DNA from: BQOK01 sp048388525 | GTDB lineage: Bacteria > Bacillota > Clostridia > Oscillospirales > Ruminococcaceae | Direction: 5' to 3' | Assembly: GCF_048388525.1 (NCBI RefSeq) | Contig: NZ_DBGCTQ010000004.1 | Location: 36,709 to 100,708, forward strand | DNA: 64,000 nucleotides | In this document: in pieces, positions 8,246 to 16,426 of the stretch | How the letters are laid out: each line of letters opens with the position of its first letter | Numbering within the stretch: the first letter of the stretch is position 1 | Notes under the pieces: generated by a model | Databases searched by the model: none | Told to the model about the DNA's origin: nothing | What the model saw: only the letters and a program-made list of their open reading frames with translations | Made by a program: the position numbers and the translations under genes

Positions 8246-9755
8246 GTCGCTCCCCTCACGGGGAGCGTGGATAGAAATCCATTGTAGCTTGTAGTCGTTC
8301 AGCCATTCCCGGGTCGCTCCCCTCACGGGGAGCGTGGATAGAAATATTCAAGACAAAATCGTGCGCGTCCTATACAACTGGTCGCTCCCCTCACGGGGAG
8401 CGTGGATAGAAATGCTGCTGGGCGAGGTGCGGCGGATCGCCACAGAGGTCGCTCCCCTCACGGGGAGCGTGGATAGAAATTGGGGGCTGGTATTGCTACC
8501 GTCTTGGTTATGCCGGTCGCTCCCCTCACGGGGAGCGTGGATAGAAATATGGGACTGGCTGAACACATCCACCGAAAGCCCGGTCGCTCCCCTCACGGGG
8601 AGCGTGGATAGAAATTTCTCCGATGGCCGACGCGACCTGCACCGCCGTTGTCGCTCCCCTCACGGGGAGCGTGGATAGAAATTCGTATACCTGGCCCAGG
8701 TTGCGCATATCGCCCCGGTCGCTCCCCTCACGGGGAGCGTGGATAGAAATCCACGCTCATCACGCTGGCCGTGGCCGCACCCGCGGTCGCTCCCCTCACG
8801 GGGAGCGTGGATAGAAATACTTAAAATCAACAGGCGAGCTAACACACGAGCCGTCGCTCCCCTCACGGGGAGCGTGGATAGAAATTCCGACGCTGAAATT
8901 CTGGCAAACCGGGGCGAATGTCGCTCCCCTCACGGGGAGCGTGGATAGAAATGCTAAAACGATCATGGAGACCTGCATCGATAACGGTCGCTCCCCTCAC
9001 GGGGAGCGTGGATAGAAATGGCCCGTCGGGCCAGCTCGTAGGGCACAAACGCCGTCGCTCCCCTCACGGGGAGCGTGGATAGAAATCACAGGCCGGGCGG
9101 CGCCAGCCAGGCGTGGATTTGTCGCTCCCCTCACGGGGAGCGTGGATAGAAATAGGGGCGTTGCTCCCGCCCCCTTGCGAGGGGGCGTCGCTCCCCTCAC
9201 GGGGAGCGTGGATAGAAATCAGTGGCGCGCTCGGTTTGGATGCAAGCGCCAGGTCGCTCCCCTCACGGGGAGCGTGGATAGAAATAGCCAGTTACAAACG
9301 CGCAAGAACGCCGTGACCGGTCGCTCCCCTCACGGGGAGCGTGGATAGAAATATTTCCAGGATCAAATTAAACACCGAGATAATGTGTCGCTCCCCTCAC
9401 GGGGAGCGTGGATAGAAATTTATGTCCGAACGAGTGAACACGGCAAAGTGGGTGTCGCTCCCCTCACGGGGAGCGTGGATAGAAATTCCTCTTTGCCTTG
9501 GGGCTCGTCGGTGGCTGCCTGTCGCTCCCCTCACGGGGAGCGTGGATAGAAATTATTACGATGTCGAAAGCGATCAACCGCAGGTGTGTCGCTCCCCTCA
9601 CGGGGAGCGTGGATAGAAATATCCAAAACCGCTACTTACTCCTGTGATATGATACGTCGCTCCCCTCACGGGGAGCGTGGATAGAAATACGGTAAACGCG
9701 CTGTAACCAAGGCGCCCGGCTGGTCGCTCCCCTCACGGGGAGCGCGGATAGGAAT
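8246..9755 (+). CRISPR. CRISPR array, 23 repeats and 22 spacers, type I-C-like repeat
   Basis: A 33-bp repeat recurs 23 times, first copy 8246-8278, last copy 9723-9755. It opens with GTCGCTCCCC, contains the palindrome GCTCCCCTCACGGGGAGC and ends GTGGATAGAAAT, close to the known type I-C pattern (GTCGC...GTGGATTGAAAC). Spacers are 33-35 bp, mostly 34, and all differ. The first 22 repeats are identical; the last has two changes (CGTGG to CGCGG, ATAGAA to ATAGGA), which marks the leader-distal end and fixes transcription rightward. The type call is from the repeat alone, since no cas gene lies in the window. Spacer 14 (9154-9186) contains a GC palindrome. Confidence 0.98.
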
Positions 9756-9775
9756 CAGAAAAAACCACAAAAAAG

Positions 9776-9824
9776 CGCCCTTGAAACTGGCAGTAACCGC
9801 CAGTTTCAAGGGCGTCATCTTTTT
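9776..9824. terminator. Bidirectional terminator after the CRISPR array
   Basis: A perfect 16-bp stem (left arm starting CGCCCTTGAAACTGGC, 9776-9791; right arm 9799-9814) with a 7-nt loop and a T6 tract at 9819-9824 on the plus strand. A-rich sequence on the left side gives a T tract for leftward transcripts from the BceB-like gene. Confidence 0.93.
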
Positions 9825-9853
9825 TGAAAAGCTGTTTTCCGTACAATTTCCTA

Positions 9854-11524
9854 TCAAGCCACAATTTTATAATAGGTGCGTGCAGTGAGCAGATATACGA
9901 TCACGTAGATCACTGCGAACACCGTCAGGGTAATGCCCGTCACCAGCGCGAACAGGGGCAGGTTCGTCATGCCGAACGCGCCGCTCATCACCCCGAACAT
10001 GGGCCGCAGGGCCACAAACAGGTGGATGCCCGCCACCAGCAGCGGCAAAAAGAACACGGTCACCACCTGGCTGCGGATGGTGCGCCGCACCTCGGGCTTG
10101 CTCATCCCCACCTTTTGCAGAATGTCGAAGCGCTGTTTGTCCTCGTAGCCCTCGCTCACCTGCTTGTAATAGATAATCAGCACCGTGGCCATCAAAAAGA
10201 TCAGCCCAAAGAACACGCCCATAAACAGCAGCATGCCGTACAGCTCCAAAAAGCGCTGCCGCGAGTCGGGGCGGGTGGTGATCCAGCCTTCCCAGCCGTC
10301 CGCTTTGTCCAGCAGGGCAAACAGCTCGTCGCTGAGTTGCCGCTGCTCGTCGCGCCCCAGTTGGGGCGTGTCGAATTCATAAACATAGGCGCTGCGCCCG
10401 TCCTGCCGCTGCATGAACTCCTTGTGCACGTTTTCGGGCCTGGCCCCGTATCTTGCCGCCATCTGTTCCATCAGCGCGTCCACTGCCGCGCCGCCGTCCT
10501 GGGCCGGGGTGTCGGTGCTGGCGGCGCCCTGGTGGTTGTAGCTGAGCACCTGGAGATTGTAGTCGTGGTCCAGCTTCCCCTCCAGGGTGTCCTCCATCCC
10601 CGCGTACAGGCACACGGTGGTAGCAATGGTCACCAGCACCGCCGTCGACAAAATGCAGATGCTGGCAAGCCCCATGGCGTTCTGCTTCATGCGCCACATC
10701 ATGCCGGACACACCGGTGAAGTGGCGGGGGTGATAGTAGTAATTTTTGTTCCGGCGCAGCCCCTTCAGCAGGGCAATGCTGCCGCTGGTGAACAGGCAGT
10801 AGGTGCCGATGATGACCAGCAGCACCGCAAAAAAGAACACAAGGAGTACCCAGACGGTGTTGTCGCTGGCAAGGGCCAGGCCATAGCCGCCACCCAGGGT
10901 CAAAATGCCCAAAAGGGCCACGCCCCAGCGGGTGCGGGGTTCCTTTTCCCCCACATTCCCGCCCTGCAGCATGCCCACGGCCTTGCTGCGGTACATCCGC
11001 CACAGGTTGCGCGCCAGGATCAGCGCAAAGATCACGCTGTACACCGCCACGGTCTCCGCCGCCGCCCGGGGGCTGGGAGCCAGGTACCCGGCGGTCACAG
11101 GCAGGCTCATCAGCTTCAGCAGCAGCATGTACACCAGCTCCCCCAGCAGCATTCCGCCCAAAATACCACCCGCAAAGCTCACCGCCGCCACATACAGCGC
11201 CTCGTACACCAGCATGCGGCCCAGGTGCCGCTTTTCCATTCCCAAAATGCTGTAAACGCCGAATTCCTTCTGGCGGCGCTTGTTCAAAAAGCCGGAGGTG
11301 TAGAACAAAAAGAACCCGGCAAAAATCAGCGAAAGGCCGCCCGCCATGCCCATCACCATGCCCACCGTGCTGTCCAAAAAGCCTATATCCCCATTGTTTG
11401 CAATGGCGATGATGATGTAATACAGCATCACGCACAGGCTGCAGGTGAGCAGGTAAGGCAGGTAAAACTGCTTGTTTTTGCGCACGCTGGTCACGGCCAG
11501 CCGCGCGTATACCGCCTTACGCAT
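9854..11524 (-). CDS. BceB-like ABC transporter permease (FtsX type)
   Basis: A 556-residue permease with an FtsX-type helical bundle. The N-terminal block (SVRKNKQFYLPYLLTC, then GFLNKRRQKEFGVYSILGM) and the C-terminal block (YEDKQRFDILQKVGMSK, then four helices) are typical of BceB-type permeases. A large extracellular segment lies at about 300-430; BceB proteins are usually somewhat longer (about 640). The start overlaps the end of the ATPase gene by 8 nt, so the two are coupled. With the adjacent kinase and regulator it forms a peptide-antibiotic detoxification and sensing complex. Confidence 0.9.
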   Translation of the reverse strand: MRKAVYARLAVTSVRKNKQFYLPYLLTCSLCVMLYYIIIAIANNGDIGFLDSTVGMVMGMAGGLSLIFAGFFLFYTSGFLNKRRQKEFGVYSILGMEKRHLGRMLVYEALYVAAVSFAGGILGGMLLGELVYMLLLKLMSLPVTAGYLAPSPRAAAETVAVYSVIFALILARNLWRMYRSKAVGMLQGGNVGEKEPRTRWGVALLGILTLGGGYGLALASDNTVWVLLVFFFAVLLVIIGTYCLFTSGSIALLKGLRRNKNYYYHPRHFTGVSGMMWRMKQNAMGLASICILSTAVLVTIATTVCLYAGMEDTLEGKLDHDYNLQVLSYNHQGAASTDTPAQDGGAAVDALMEQMAARYGARPENVHKEFMQRQDGRSAYVYEFDTPQLGRDEQRQLSDELFALLDKADGWEGWITTRPDSRQRFLELYGMLLFMGVFFGLIFLMATVLIIYYKQVSEGYEDKQRFDILQKVGMSKPEVRRTIRSQVVTVFFLPLLVAGIHLFVALRPMFGVMSGAFGMTNLPLFALVTGITLTVFAVIYVIVYLLTARTYYKIVA

Positions 11525-12284
11525 GGGCGATCCCCCCCTGCGCGATCAGGGTCAGCGCCTCGCTGATGCGGCCAAAGAAGACGCTGTCCGGCGCATCGCC
11601 CCGGTAGAGCTGGTGGAACACCCGCCCGTCCTTGATAAACAGCACCCGCCCGGCATGGCTGGCTGCCTTGGCGCTGTGGGTCACCATCAAAATGGTCTGC
11701 CCCGCTTTGTTCACCTGCCCGAACAGATCCAGCAATTCGTCCGACGAGCGGGAGTCCAGCGCGCCGGTGGGCTCGTCCGCCAAAACCAGCTGCGGTTCGG
11801 TGATGAGCGCCCGGGCCACGGCGGCCCGCTGCTTTTGCCCGCCCGACACCTCGTAAGGATACTTTTCCAGCAGCTCCGTGATCCCCAGCTTTTTGGCCAG
11901 GGGCTGTAGCCGGGTGTTCATCTCGTTGTAGCCGCGGCCGCTGAGCACCAAGGGCAAAAAGATGTTGTCCTTCAGGCTGAAGGTGTCCAGCAGGTTGAAG
12001 TCCTGGAACACGAACCCCAGGTTTTCCCGCCGCCACGCGGCGAGCTGCCGGTCCTTGATGGCGGAAAGCTCGGTGTCTCCCAAAAAGATCCGCCCGCCGG
12101 TGGGTTTGTCCAGCCCGGCCAGCAGGTTCAAAAGGGTGGTCTTGCCGCTGCCGGATTCCCCCATAATGGCCACATACTCGCCCTGTTCCACCGCAAAATC
12201 CACCCCGTCCAGCGCGGTCACGGTGTTGCCCCCAAACCGGGTGGTATACACCTTGCGCAGATCGGCCACTTCCAAAAGTCGCAT
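11517..12284 (-). CDS. BceA-like ABC transporter ATP-binding protein
   Basis: A 255-residue ABC ATPase of the MacB/BceA group: Walker A GESGSGKTT, signature SGGQKQRAAVARAL, Walker B LVLADEPTGALD and H-loop VTHSAKAA are all intact. An AAAGGAG site lies 9 nt upstream of the ATG. It has its own promoter region carrying a Bce-type operator, separate from the regulator-kinase transcription unit, as is usual for these modules. It energises the permease encoded directly downstream. The bacitracin/lantibiotic class of substrate is known for the family; the specific peptide is not determinable. Confidence 0.94.
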   Translation of the reverse strand: MRLLEVADLRKVYTTRFGGNTVTALDGVDFAVEQGEYVAIMGESGSGKTTLLNLLAGLDKPTGGRIFLGDTELSAIKDRQLAAWRRENLGFVFQDFNLLDTFSLKDNIFLPLVLSGRGYNEMNTRLQPLAKKLGITELLEKYPYEVSGGQKQRAAVARALITEPQLVLADEPTGALDSRSSDELLDLFGQVNKAGQTILMVTHSAKAASHAGRVLFIKDGRVFHQLYRGDAPDSVFFGRISEALTLIAQGGIAHA

Positions 12285-12349
12285 CGCTCGCTTCTCCTTT
12301 CCCGTGGGCGGGGCCCCATGTTCTGAATTCCTGCCCGCCCTGTGGTTTT

Positions 12350-12422
12350 AGTATACCGCGGCGGCGGGCTGTGTGCCTTAGCCTGGGCTTACAGCGGGAA
12401 GCTGTGGGTTACATTTTTGTAA
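12350..12422 (-). promoter_or_regulatory. Bce-type operator and promoter of the ABC genes
   Basis: A perfect inverted repeat TTACA-N4-TGTAA occupies 12409-12422. It matches the TNACA-N4-TGTAA site known for BceR-type regulators. A -10 TATACT lies on the minus strand at 12355-12350, so the operator centre is about 70 bp upstream of the expected start, where such activators bind. The -35 is weak, as expected for an activated promoter. Confidence 0.8.
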
Positions 12423-12439
12423 GTTTGCCCAGGGCCCGC

Positions 12440-13459
12440 TCACTCCACCCCAAGGCGGGCCTCGGTCAGGTCGATCATGGCGGCGGTCCCCTTTCCTGGC
12501 GCGCTTTCCAGCCAGAACCGGTGCCCCAGGTTCGCCAGCACCTTTTTGCACAGGTACAGCCCAATCCCGGTGCTCTTTTTGTTCTCCCGGCCGTTGTAGC
12601 CGGTAAAGCCCCGCTCCATCACCCGGGGCAAATCCTCGGCGGCAATGCCGCAGCCCGTGTCCCGGATCACAAGGATCTTCCGCGGTCCCGGCGCAAGCTC
12701 AATGCTCACCTTCCCGTCCCCGGGCGTATACTTCAGCGCGTTCGAGAGCAGCTGTTCCAGGCAGAACGCCAGCCATTTTTCGTCGGTCAGGGCGGTGCCG
12801 TCCAGGGGGCCCAGCACAAGGTCGATTCTTTTCAGAATAAACAGCTTGGCATACTTGCGCACCGCGCCCTTCACCAAAGGCTCCAGCTCCGCGCGTCCCA
12901 CCGCAAGATCGCCGGCCATGTCCTGGCTGCGCAGGTATTGCAGCACCAGCTCCACATATTGCTCGATCTTAAAAAGCTCCGCGGCAAGCTCGGGTGCGTT
13001 CTCGCCCCCGTCCGTCTGCAGCAGCAGTTGCATGGCGGCAATGGGGGTCTTGATCTGGTGCGCCCACAGCGTATAATAGTCGGTCATCTGGCGGCGGCCG
13101 GCGGCGTTTTCGCTCTCCAGCGCGGCGTTCTGCGCCGCAAGCCTTCGCAGCAGTTCCTGCTGGGCCGCCTGCTCGGCCCCGGTGGGGGGCGGCAGCTCGG
13201 CAATGCTGGCCGGCAGGTTCGCCGCCAGGCGCTCCAGCTCGTAGCACCGCTGCCAGGCGCAGCGGGCGTCCCACCCCAGCACAGCCAGCGCGGCGCACAG
13301 GCACAGCAGCCCCCCATAGGCCAGCGCGGGCAGCGGTGCGCCCGCCAGCCAGCCCACCAGGGCGTACGTCCCGCTGCACAGCGCCAGCAAACCGGCTGCG
13401 CCCAGGTGGCGGCGCGCCTCCCGCCGGGTAAATTCCGCAAGCTTTTCCCGTTTTGTCAT
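12440..13459 (-). CDS. BceS-like intramembrane-sensing histidine kinase
   Basis: A 339-residue kinase with two N-terminal membrane helices (about 18-38 and 44-64) joined by a very short external loop, the design of intramembrane-sensing kinases that read the state of their partner transporter. Phosphoacceptor H134 lies in YTLWAHQIKTPIAAM; the ATPase domain has N box EQLLSNALKYTP and G boxes DTGCG and STGIGL. Translation starts 1 nt after the regulator stop (TAACATG) with GGTGGAG upstream, so it is co-translated with the response regulator. Confidence 0.93.
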   Translation of the reverse strand: MTKREKLAEFTRREARRHLGAAGLLALCSGTYALVGWLAGAPLPALAYGGLLCLCAALAVLGWDARCAWQRCYELERLAANLPASIAELPPPTGAEQAAQQELLRRLAAQNAALESENAAGRRQMTDYYTLWAHQIKTPIAAMQLLLQTDGGENAPELAAELFKIEQYVELVLQYLRSQDMAGDLAVGRAELEPLVKGAVRKYAKLFILKRIDLVLGPLDGTALTDEKWLAFCLEQLLSNALKYTPGDGKVSIELAPGPRKILVIRDTGCGIAAEDLPRVMERGFTGYNGRENKKSTGIGLYLCKKVLANLGHRFWLESAPGKGTAAMIDLTEARLGVE

Positions 13460-13460
13460 G

Positions 13461-14132
13461 TTACTCCACCATATATCCCAGGTTCTTTTTTGTGGTGATA
13501 AAATCCGGCAGGCCCAAATCCTCCAGGGTTTTGCGCAGCCGCGCCACATTCACCGTCAGGGTGTTGTCGTCAATAAAGCTGTCGGTGGCCCACAGCCGTT
13601 CCATAATGGCGCTGCGGGGCACCACCCGTCCCTTTTGCTCCAGCAGCAGCTGCAGAATGCGGAACTCGTTTTTGGTGAGCTCGGCGCTCTGCCCCCCATA
13701 GCTCAGCCGGCCGGACGCAGTGTCCAGAATGGCCCCTTTATGCTGCAGCAGCGCCGTGGCCCCGGCAAAATCGTAGCTGCGGCGCAAAAGCGCCGCCACC
13801 TTGGCGGTAAGCACGTTCAGATCAAAAGGCTTGGCAATAAAATCGTCCGCGCCCTGGTTCATGGCCAGCACGATGTTCATGTTGTCCGCCGCGCTCGACA
13901 AAAACACGATGGGCGCTTTCGAGACCTTGCGGATCTCGCCGCACCAGTGGTAGCCGTTATAAAAGGGCAGGCCGATGTCCAGCAGCACCAGCTGGGGGCT
14001 GGCGGCGGCAAACTCCGCCGTCACATTGGAAAAATCCCGGGCGCACACCGCCCGGTACCCCCACCCTTCCAGGTGCTTTTGCAGCGCCCCGGCAATTACA
14101 GGGTCATCCTCCACAATAAAAATGGTATACAA
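13461..14132 (-). CDS. BceR-like OmpR-family response regulator
   Basis: A 223-residue regulator: receiver with acidic pair E8-D9-D10, phosphoacceptor D52 in LLDIGLPFYNGY and a C-terminal winged helix (about 125-220). The start is a TTG at 14132: AAAGGAG lies 7 nt before it and it opens the conserved receiver strand YTIFIVEDD, whereas no ATG is suitably placed. It should bind the TTACA-N4-TGTAA site upstream of the ABC genes and activate them when the kinase-transporter complex detects a peptide antibiotic. Confidence 0.93.
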   Translation of the reverse strand: MYTIFIVEDDPVIAGALQKHLEGWGYRAVCARDFSNVTAEFAAASPQLVLLDIGLPFYNGYHWCGEIRKVSKAPIVFLSSAADNMNIVLAMNQGADDFIAKPFDLNVLTAKVAALLRRSYDFAGATALLQHKGAILDTASGRLSYGGQSAELTKNEFRILQLLLEQKGRVVPRSAIMERLWATDSFIDDNTLTVNVARLRKTLEDLGLPDFITTKKNLGYMVE

Positions 14133-14194
14133 GACCTCTCTCCTTTCCCGCTGCCCGCATCTCCGTACTTTCCGCTTCCAATCCTTCCACTTTT

Positions 14195-14310
14195 GTGCAC
14201 TTCCGTTTTTCCGCAAAAGTGCTCCCTGTTGCGGTTCGGTTTTTCTGCATCTGTGTACTTCCGCTTTCCCATAAAATCGCCCCCTGTTGTAGTTCTGTTT
14301 TCCTACATCA
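14195..14310. repeat. Imperfect 58-bp tandem duplication
   Basis: Unit A (14195-14252) begins TGCACTTCCG and unit B (14253-14310) begins TGTACTTCCG; by hand alignment they match at about 44 of 58 positions without gaps. They lie in the gap between the response regulator and the peroxiredoxin-like gene. The unit length is not a multiple of three, and no gene is seen here, so this is a DNA-level repeat. Function unknown. Confidence 0.6.
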
Positions 14311-14315
14311 GGGGG
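14271..14315 (-). terminator. Possible terminator of the peroxiredoxin-like gene
   Basis: On the minus strand a stem (CCCCCTG with CAGGGGG, extended by GTAG with CTAC across a 2-nt mismatch) is followed by ATTTTA. The U tract is short, so termination may be partial. It falls within unit B of the tandem repeat. Confidence 0.4.
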
Positions 14316-14399
14316 CCGTTTGTCTATTGTCCGTTTTTACCGGGGCTGTTCAATCCGGCCCGCCCCGATTTTTAAAACGCGGCTCCGCTCAAAAACACT

Positions 14400-15386
14400 T
14401 CAATTCCCGGGGCCGAACCCCAGCGCGGCAAGATCCACCCCTTTTTCTCCCTGTTTCCTCCCCCCCGGCAGCGCAGCCAGCGGGTCCTCTCCGGGGACCG
14501 CGGGCCGCTGGGGGGCCTTCGGCTCCTCCGGCAGGTCCAGCAGCGCCTTCCACAATTCCTCTTCCCCGGCCGGGGCCTGCCCCAGGCCAGCCTGCGGCTC
14601 ATCAAAATCCCCGGCCTCGGGCGGCGCATAAAATTGTGTCTCTCCCGCGGCGTCGGCCGGTCCAAACTCCGCAAAAAAATCTGTTTCCCCGTCCGCGGCA
14701 GGCAGGTCCGGCTGGGGGCCGCCTTGTGCCGCGGCTGCCGGCTCTGCGCCCGGCAGCTCCACGGCCACTTCCACCACCTCCGCGGCAGCGGGCGCCCGGG
14801 GGCGCAGGGCGCCCCCGGCAAGCCAATCCGGCCGAATGCTGGGCAGCAGCTCCGCTGCCACCCGCTGCATGGCCTCGCAGTCCGCCGGCAGGTCGGTCAG
14901 GCTGCTGCCGTAGTGCGCAAACAGCACACGCCCCTTGGGGGCCACCAACAAGGTCAGTGGCAGCTGCTGGGGCTCGTTTTTCGCGCTGGAAAACCCCTGC
15001 CGCTTCGCGGCTTTCAATATCTTCAGCGCTTCCAGCGAATAACTTTTCAGCTTGCTGCTCTCCTCCGGCACCGCGAAAAAGCGGTAGAGCACCCCCTCTG
15101 CGTCACAGATCAGCTGGTAGGGCATCGCCCCTTCGGGGATGGCGTTTGCGATCACATGGGGGCGGGTGCGCACCACGCAGGCCAGCCGCGCGCTGCGCAG
15201 CTCCTCTGCCGTTTCGATGTACCGCATGATATAATTGCGGGTGATGGGGTGCCCAAAGTTGCGCAGAAACACAAAAAATACCGGCTTCTCGCCCTCCAGC
15301 AGCTCGTAAAAGCTCTGCTGGGGCCGGTAGGGGGTATCGTAGCGGAATTCCGGGATCACCGACCCGGCGTGCAGCCGTCTTGCCAT
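14400..15386 (-). CDS. AhpC/TSA_2-like thioredoxin-fold protein lacking the CxxC
   Basis: A 328-residue protein. Residues about 10-185 resemble the peroxiredoxin-like 2 (AhpC/TSA_2) fold: a VFFVFLRNFG strand leads into the place where relatives have G-C-x-x-C, a YQLICDAEGVLYRFF strand, and a TLLVAPKGRVLFAHYG strand. Here the redox motif reads G45-H46-P47-I48-T49, so both cysteines are replaced. Residues about 190-328 are a low-complexity Pro/Ala/Glu-rich tail. An AAAGGAGAGG site precedes the ATG. The fold call is from local pattern only; without the cysteines it is unlikely to be a peroxidase and may be a binding or regulatory protein. Confidence 0.65.
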   Translation of the reverse strand: MARRLHAGSVIPEFRYDTPYRPQQSFYELLEGEKPVFFVFLRNFGHPITRNYIMRYIETAEELRSARLACVVRTRPHVIANAIPEGAMPYQLICDAEGVLYRFFAVPEESSKLKSYSLEALKILKAAKRQGFSSAKNEPQQLPLTLLVAPKGRVLFAHYGSSLTDLPADCEAMQRVAAELLPSIRPDWLAGGALRPRAPAAAEVVEVAVELPGAEPAAAAQGGPQPDLPAADGETDFFAEFGPADAAGETQFYAPPEAGDFDEPQAGLGQAPAGEEELWKALLDLPEEPKAPQRPAVPGEDPLAALPGGRKQGEKGVDLAALGFGPGN

Positions 15387-15462
15387 CGTGGGAACCTCTC
15401 CTTTTTTGCTTTTCTTCTTCTATTCTACACGTTCCGTGCGGTGTGTCAATGCGCTGCAAATA

Positions 15463-15471
15463 TGTTATAAT
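15463..15471 (+). promoter_or_regulatory. Extended -10 promoter of the LUD-domain gene
   Basis: TGTTATAAT is a perfect extended -10 element, 34 nt before the coding start. No convincing -35 is seen. Confidence 0.65.
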
Positions 15472-15504
15472 GGAATCAAGACAATTTCCAAAGGAGGGAA
15501 TTTT

Positions 15505-16140
15505 ATGCACCAGGCAATTGAACAGATCCTGGAAAAGCGCATTCGGCGCACCATGGACGCCCTGCGCGCAAACAACATGGAGGCTTATTATGTAAAGACC
15601 GCAGCCGAGGTGCGCGCTTTTGTGGAGCAGCTGGTGCCCGCGGGGGCCACCGTTTCCAACGGCGGCAGCGTAAGCCTTGCCGAAACCGGCGTCATGGAGC
15701 TGCTCGCCGGCGGCCGCTACCATTACCTGGACCGCAGCAAGGTACAGGGCGACGAGCTGGCCGCCCTGTACCGGCAGGTGTTCAGTGCCGACTGGTATTT
15801 TGCCAGCGCCAACGCCGTGACCGAAGCGGGCGAGATCTACAACGTGGACGGCAACGCCAACCGGGTGGCCGCCATCACCTTTGGGCCAAAAAACGTGCTG
15901 CTGGTGGTGGGCTGCAACAAGCTGGTAAAGGATATGCCCGCCGCCGAAGATCGGGTACGCCAGATCGCGGCCCCCGCCAACACCGCGCGCCTTGGCTGCA
16001 AAACGCCCTGCGCCGTGACCGGCAAATGTGAGGACTGCCACAGCCCCGGCCGCATCTGCTGCACCGCCGTGGTGCACCGCTACCAGCGGGAGCAGGGCCG
16101 CATCAAGGTGTTGCTGGTGGGCGAGCCATTGGGCTTTTAA
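15505..16140 (+). CDS. LUD-domain (LutC/DUF162-type) protein
   Basis: A 211-residue LUD-domain protein, related to the LutB/LutC lactate-utilisation proteins: an N-terminal helical part, then the core with VSNGGSVSLAETGV, YFASANAVTEAGEIYNVDG and RVAAITFGPKNVLLVVGCNKLV. The C-terminus adds a cysteine cluster (LGCKTPCAVTGKCEDC, ICC) that could bind metal. The start follows AAAGGAGGG by 6 nt. It stands alone, without LutA/LutB partners, so a lactate role cannot be assumed; this short stand-alone subfamily is common in Clostridia. Confidence 0.88.
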   Translation: MHQAIEQILEKRIRRTMDALRANNMEAYYVKTAAEVRAFVEQLVPAGATVSNGGSVSLAETGVMELLAGGRYHYLDRSKVQGDELAALYRQVFSADWYFASANAVTEAGEIYNVDGNANRVAAITFGPKNVLLVVGCNKLVKDMPAAEDRVRQIAAPANTARLGCKTPCAVTGKCEDCHSPGRICCTAVVHRYQREQGRIKVLLVGEPLGF

Positions 16141-16167
16141 GCCTGCACACATTCCCTGATCGCCAAA

Positions 16168-16205
16168 GGGCGGGGCTTCCCTTCCGGGAGGCCCCGCCCC
16201 TTTTT
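16168..16205 (+). terminator. Terminator of the LUD-domain gene
   Basis: Stem GGGCGGGGC (16168-16176) with GCCCCGCCC (16191-16199), then T5 on the plus strand. On the minus strand the following T tract is poor. Confidence 0.88.
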
Positions 16206-16369
16206 CCAAAGATCCCGCCTTGCCGTCTGCAGCCAATCAAAACCTACCGTCCGGCAGGTGGGTGCCCTGTGCCCGGTTTCGCGCTCCCTGCGTCCGCCGT
16301 GTCCCGCGCATGCGCGGGGGCGGGAGGTCTGCAATCCGCCGGGCAACGGCGGGCTCCCTTTGATTGATT
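16205..16369 (-). ncRNA. Candidate structured RNA (6S-like architecture, unproven)
   Basis: A gene-free stretch with a good leftward promoter just upstream. The predicted transcript can close on itself: its 5' part (AAAGGGAGCCCGCC, then GTTGCC) pairs with its 3' part (GGCAAGGCGGGATCTTT) in a long interrupted terminal helix. Inside are a CCCGCGCATGCGCGGG hairpin and an ACCTGCC/GGTAGGT hairpin. A closed rod of about 165 nt with its own promoter would suit 6S RNA, but I cannot match conserved 6S sequence, so this is a shape-based guess. No coding frame here looks real. Confidence 0.35.
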
Positions 16370-16375
16370 AGTAGG

Positions 16376-16404
16376 ATTATATCAAGCCGCAACAAATCGA
16401 ACAA
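16376..16404 (-). promoter_or_regulatory. Leftward promoter for the candidate structured RNA
   Basis: The minus strand has -35 TTGTTC (16404-16399), 17 nt, and extended -10 TGATATAAT (16384-16376). It points away from the DUF1292 coding sequence into the gene-free stretch; it could also be an internal read-through promoter with no product. Confidence 0.6.
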
Positions 16405-16426
16405 GGCAGGAAGGAAACGCCGCTCT

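Noticed and set aside
8334..9616. Chains of 60-115-residue frames with repeated LPSRGAWIEI or APLTGSVDRN peptides
   Set aside because: They are translations of the CRISPR repeats.
9824..11566. 580-residue plus-strand frame, His/Gln-rich
   Set aside because: Antisense shadow of the BceB-like permease and the ATPase end; composition is the typical reverse-frame pattern of GC-rich DNA.
14341..14367. CGGGGC / GCCCCG hairpin considered as terminator of the gene ending at 14400
   Set aside because: The T tract lies on the wrong side for leftward transcription; it could only serve a rightward transcript, and none is evident.
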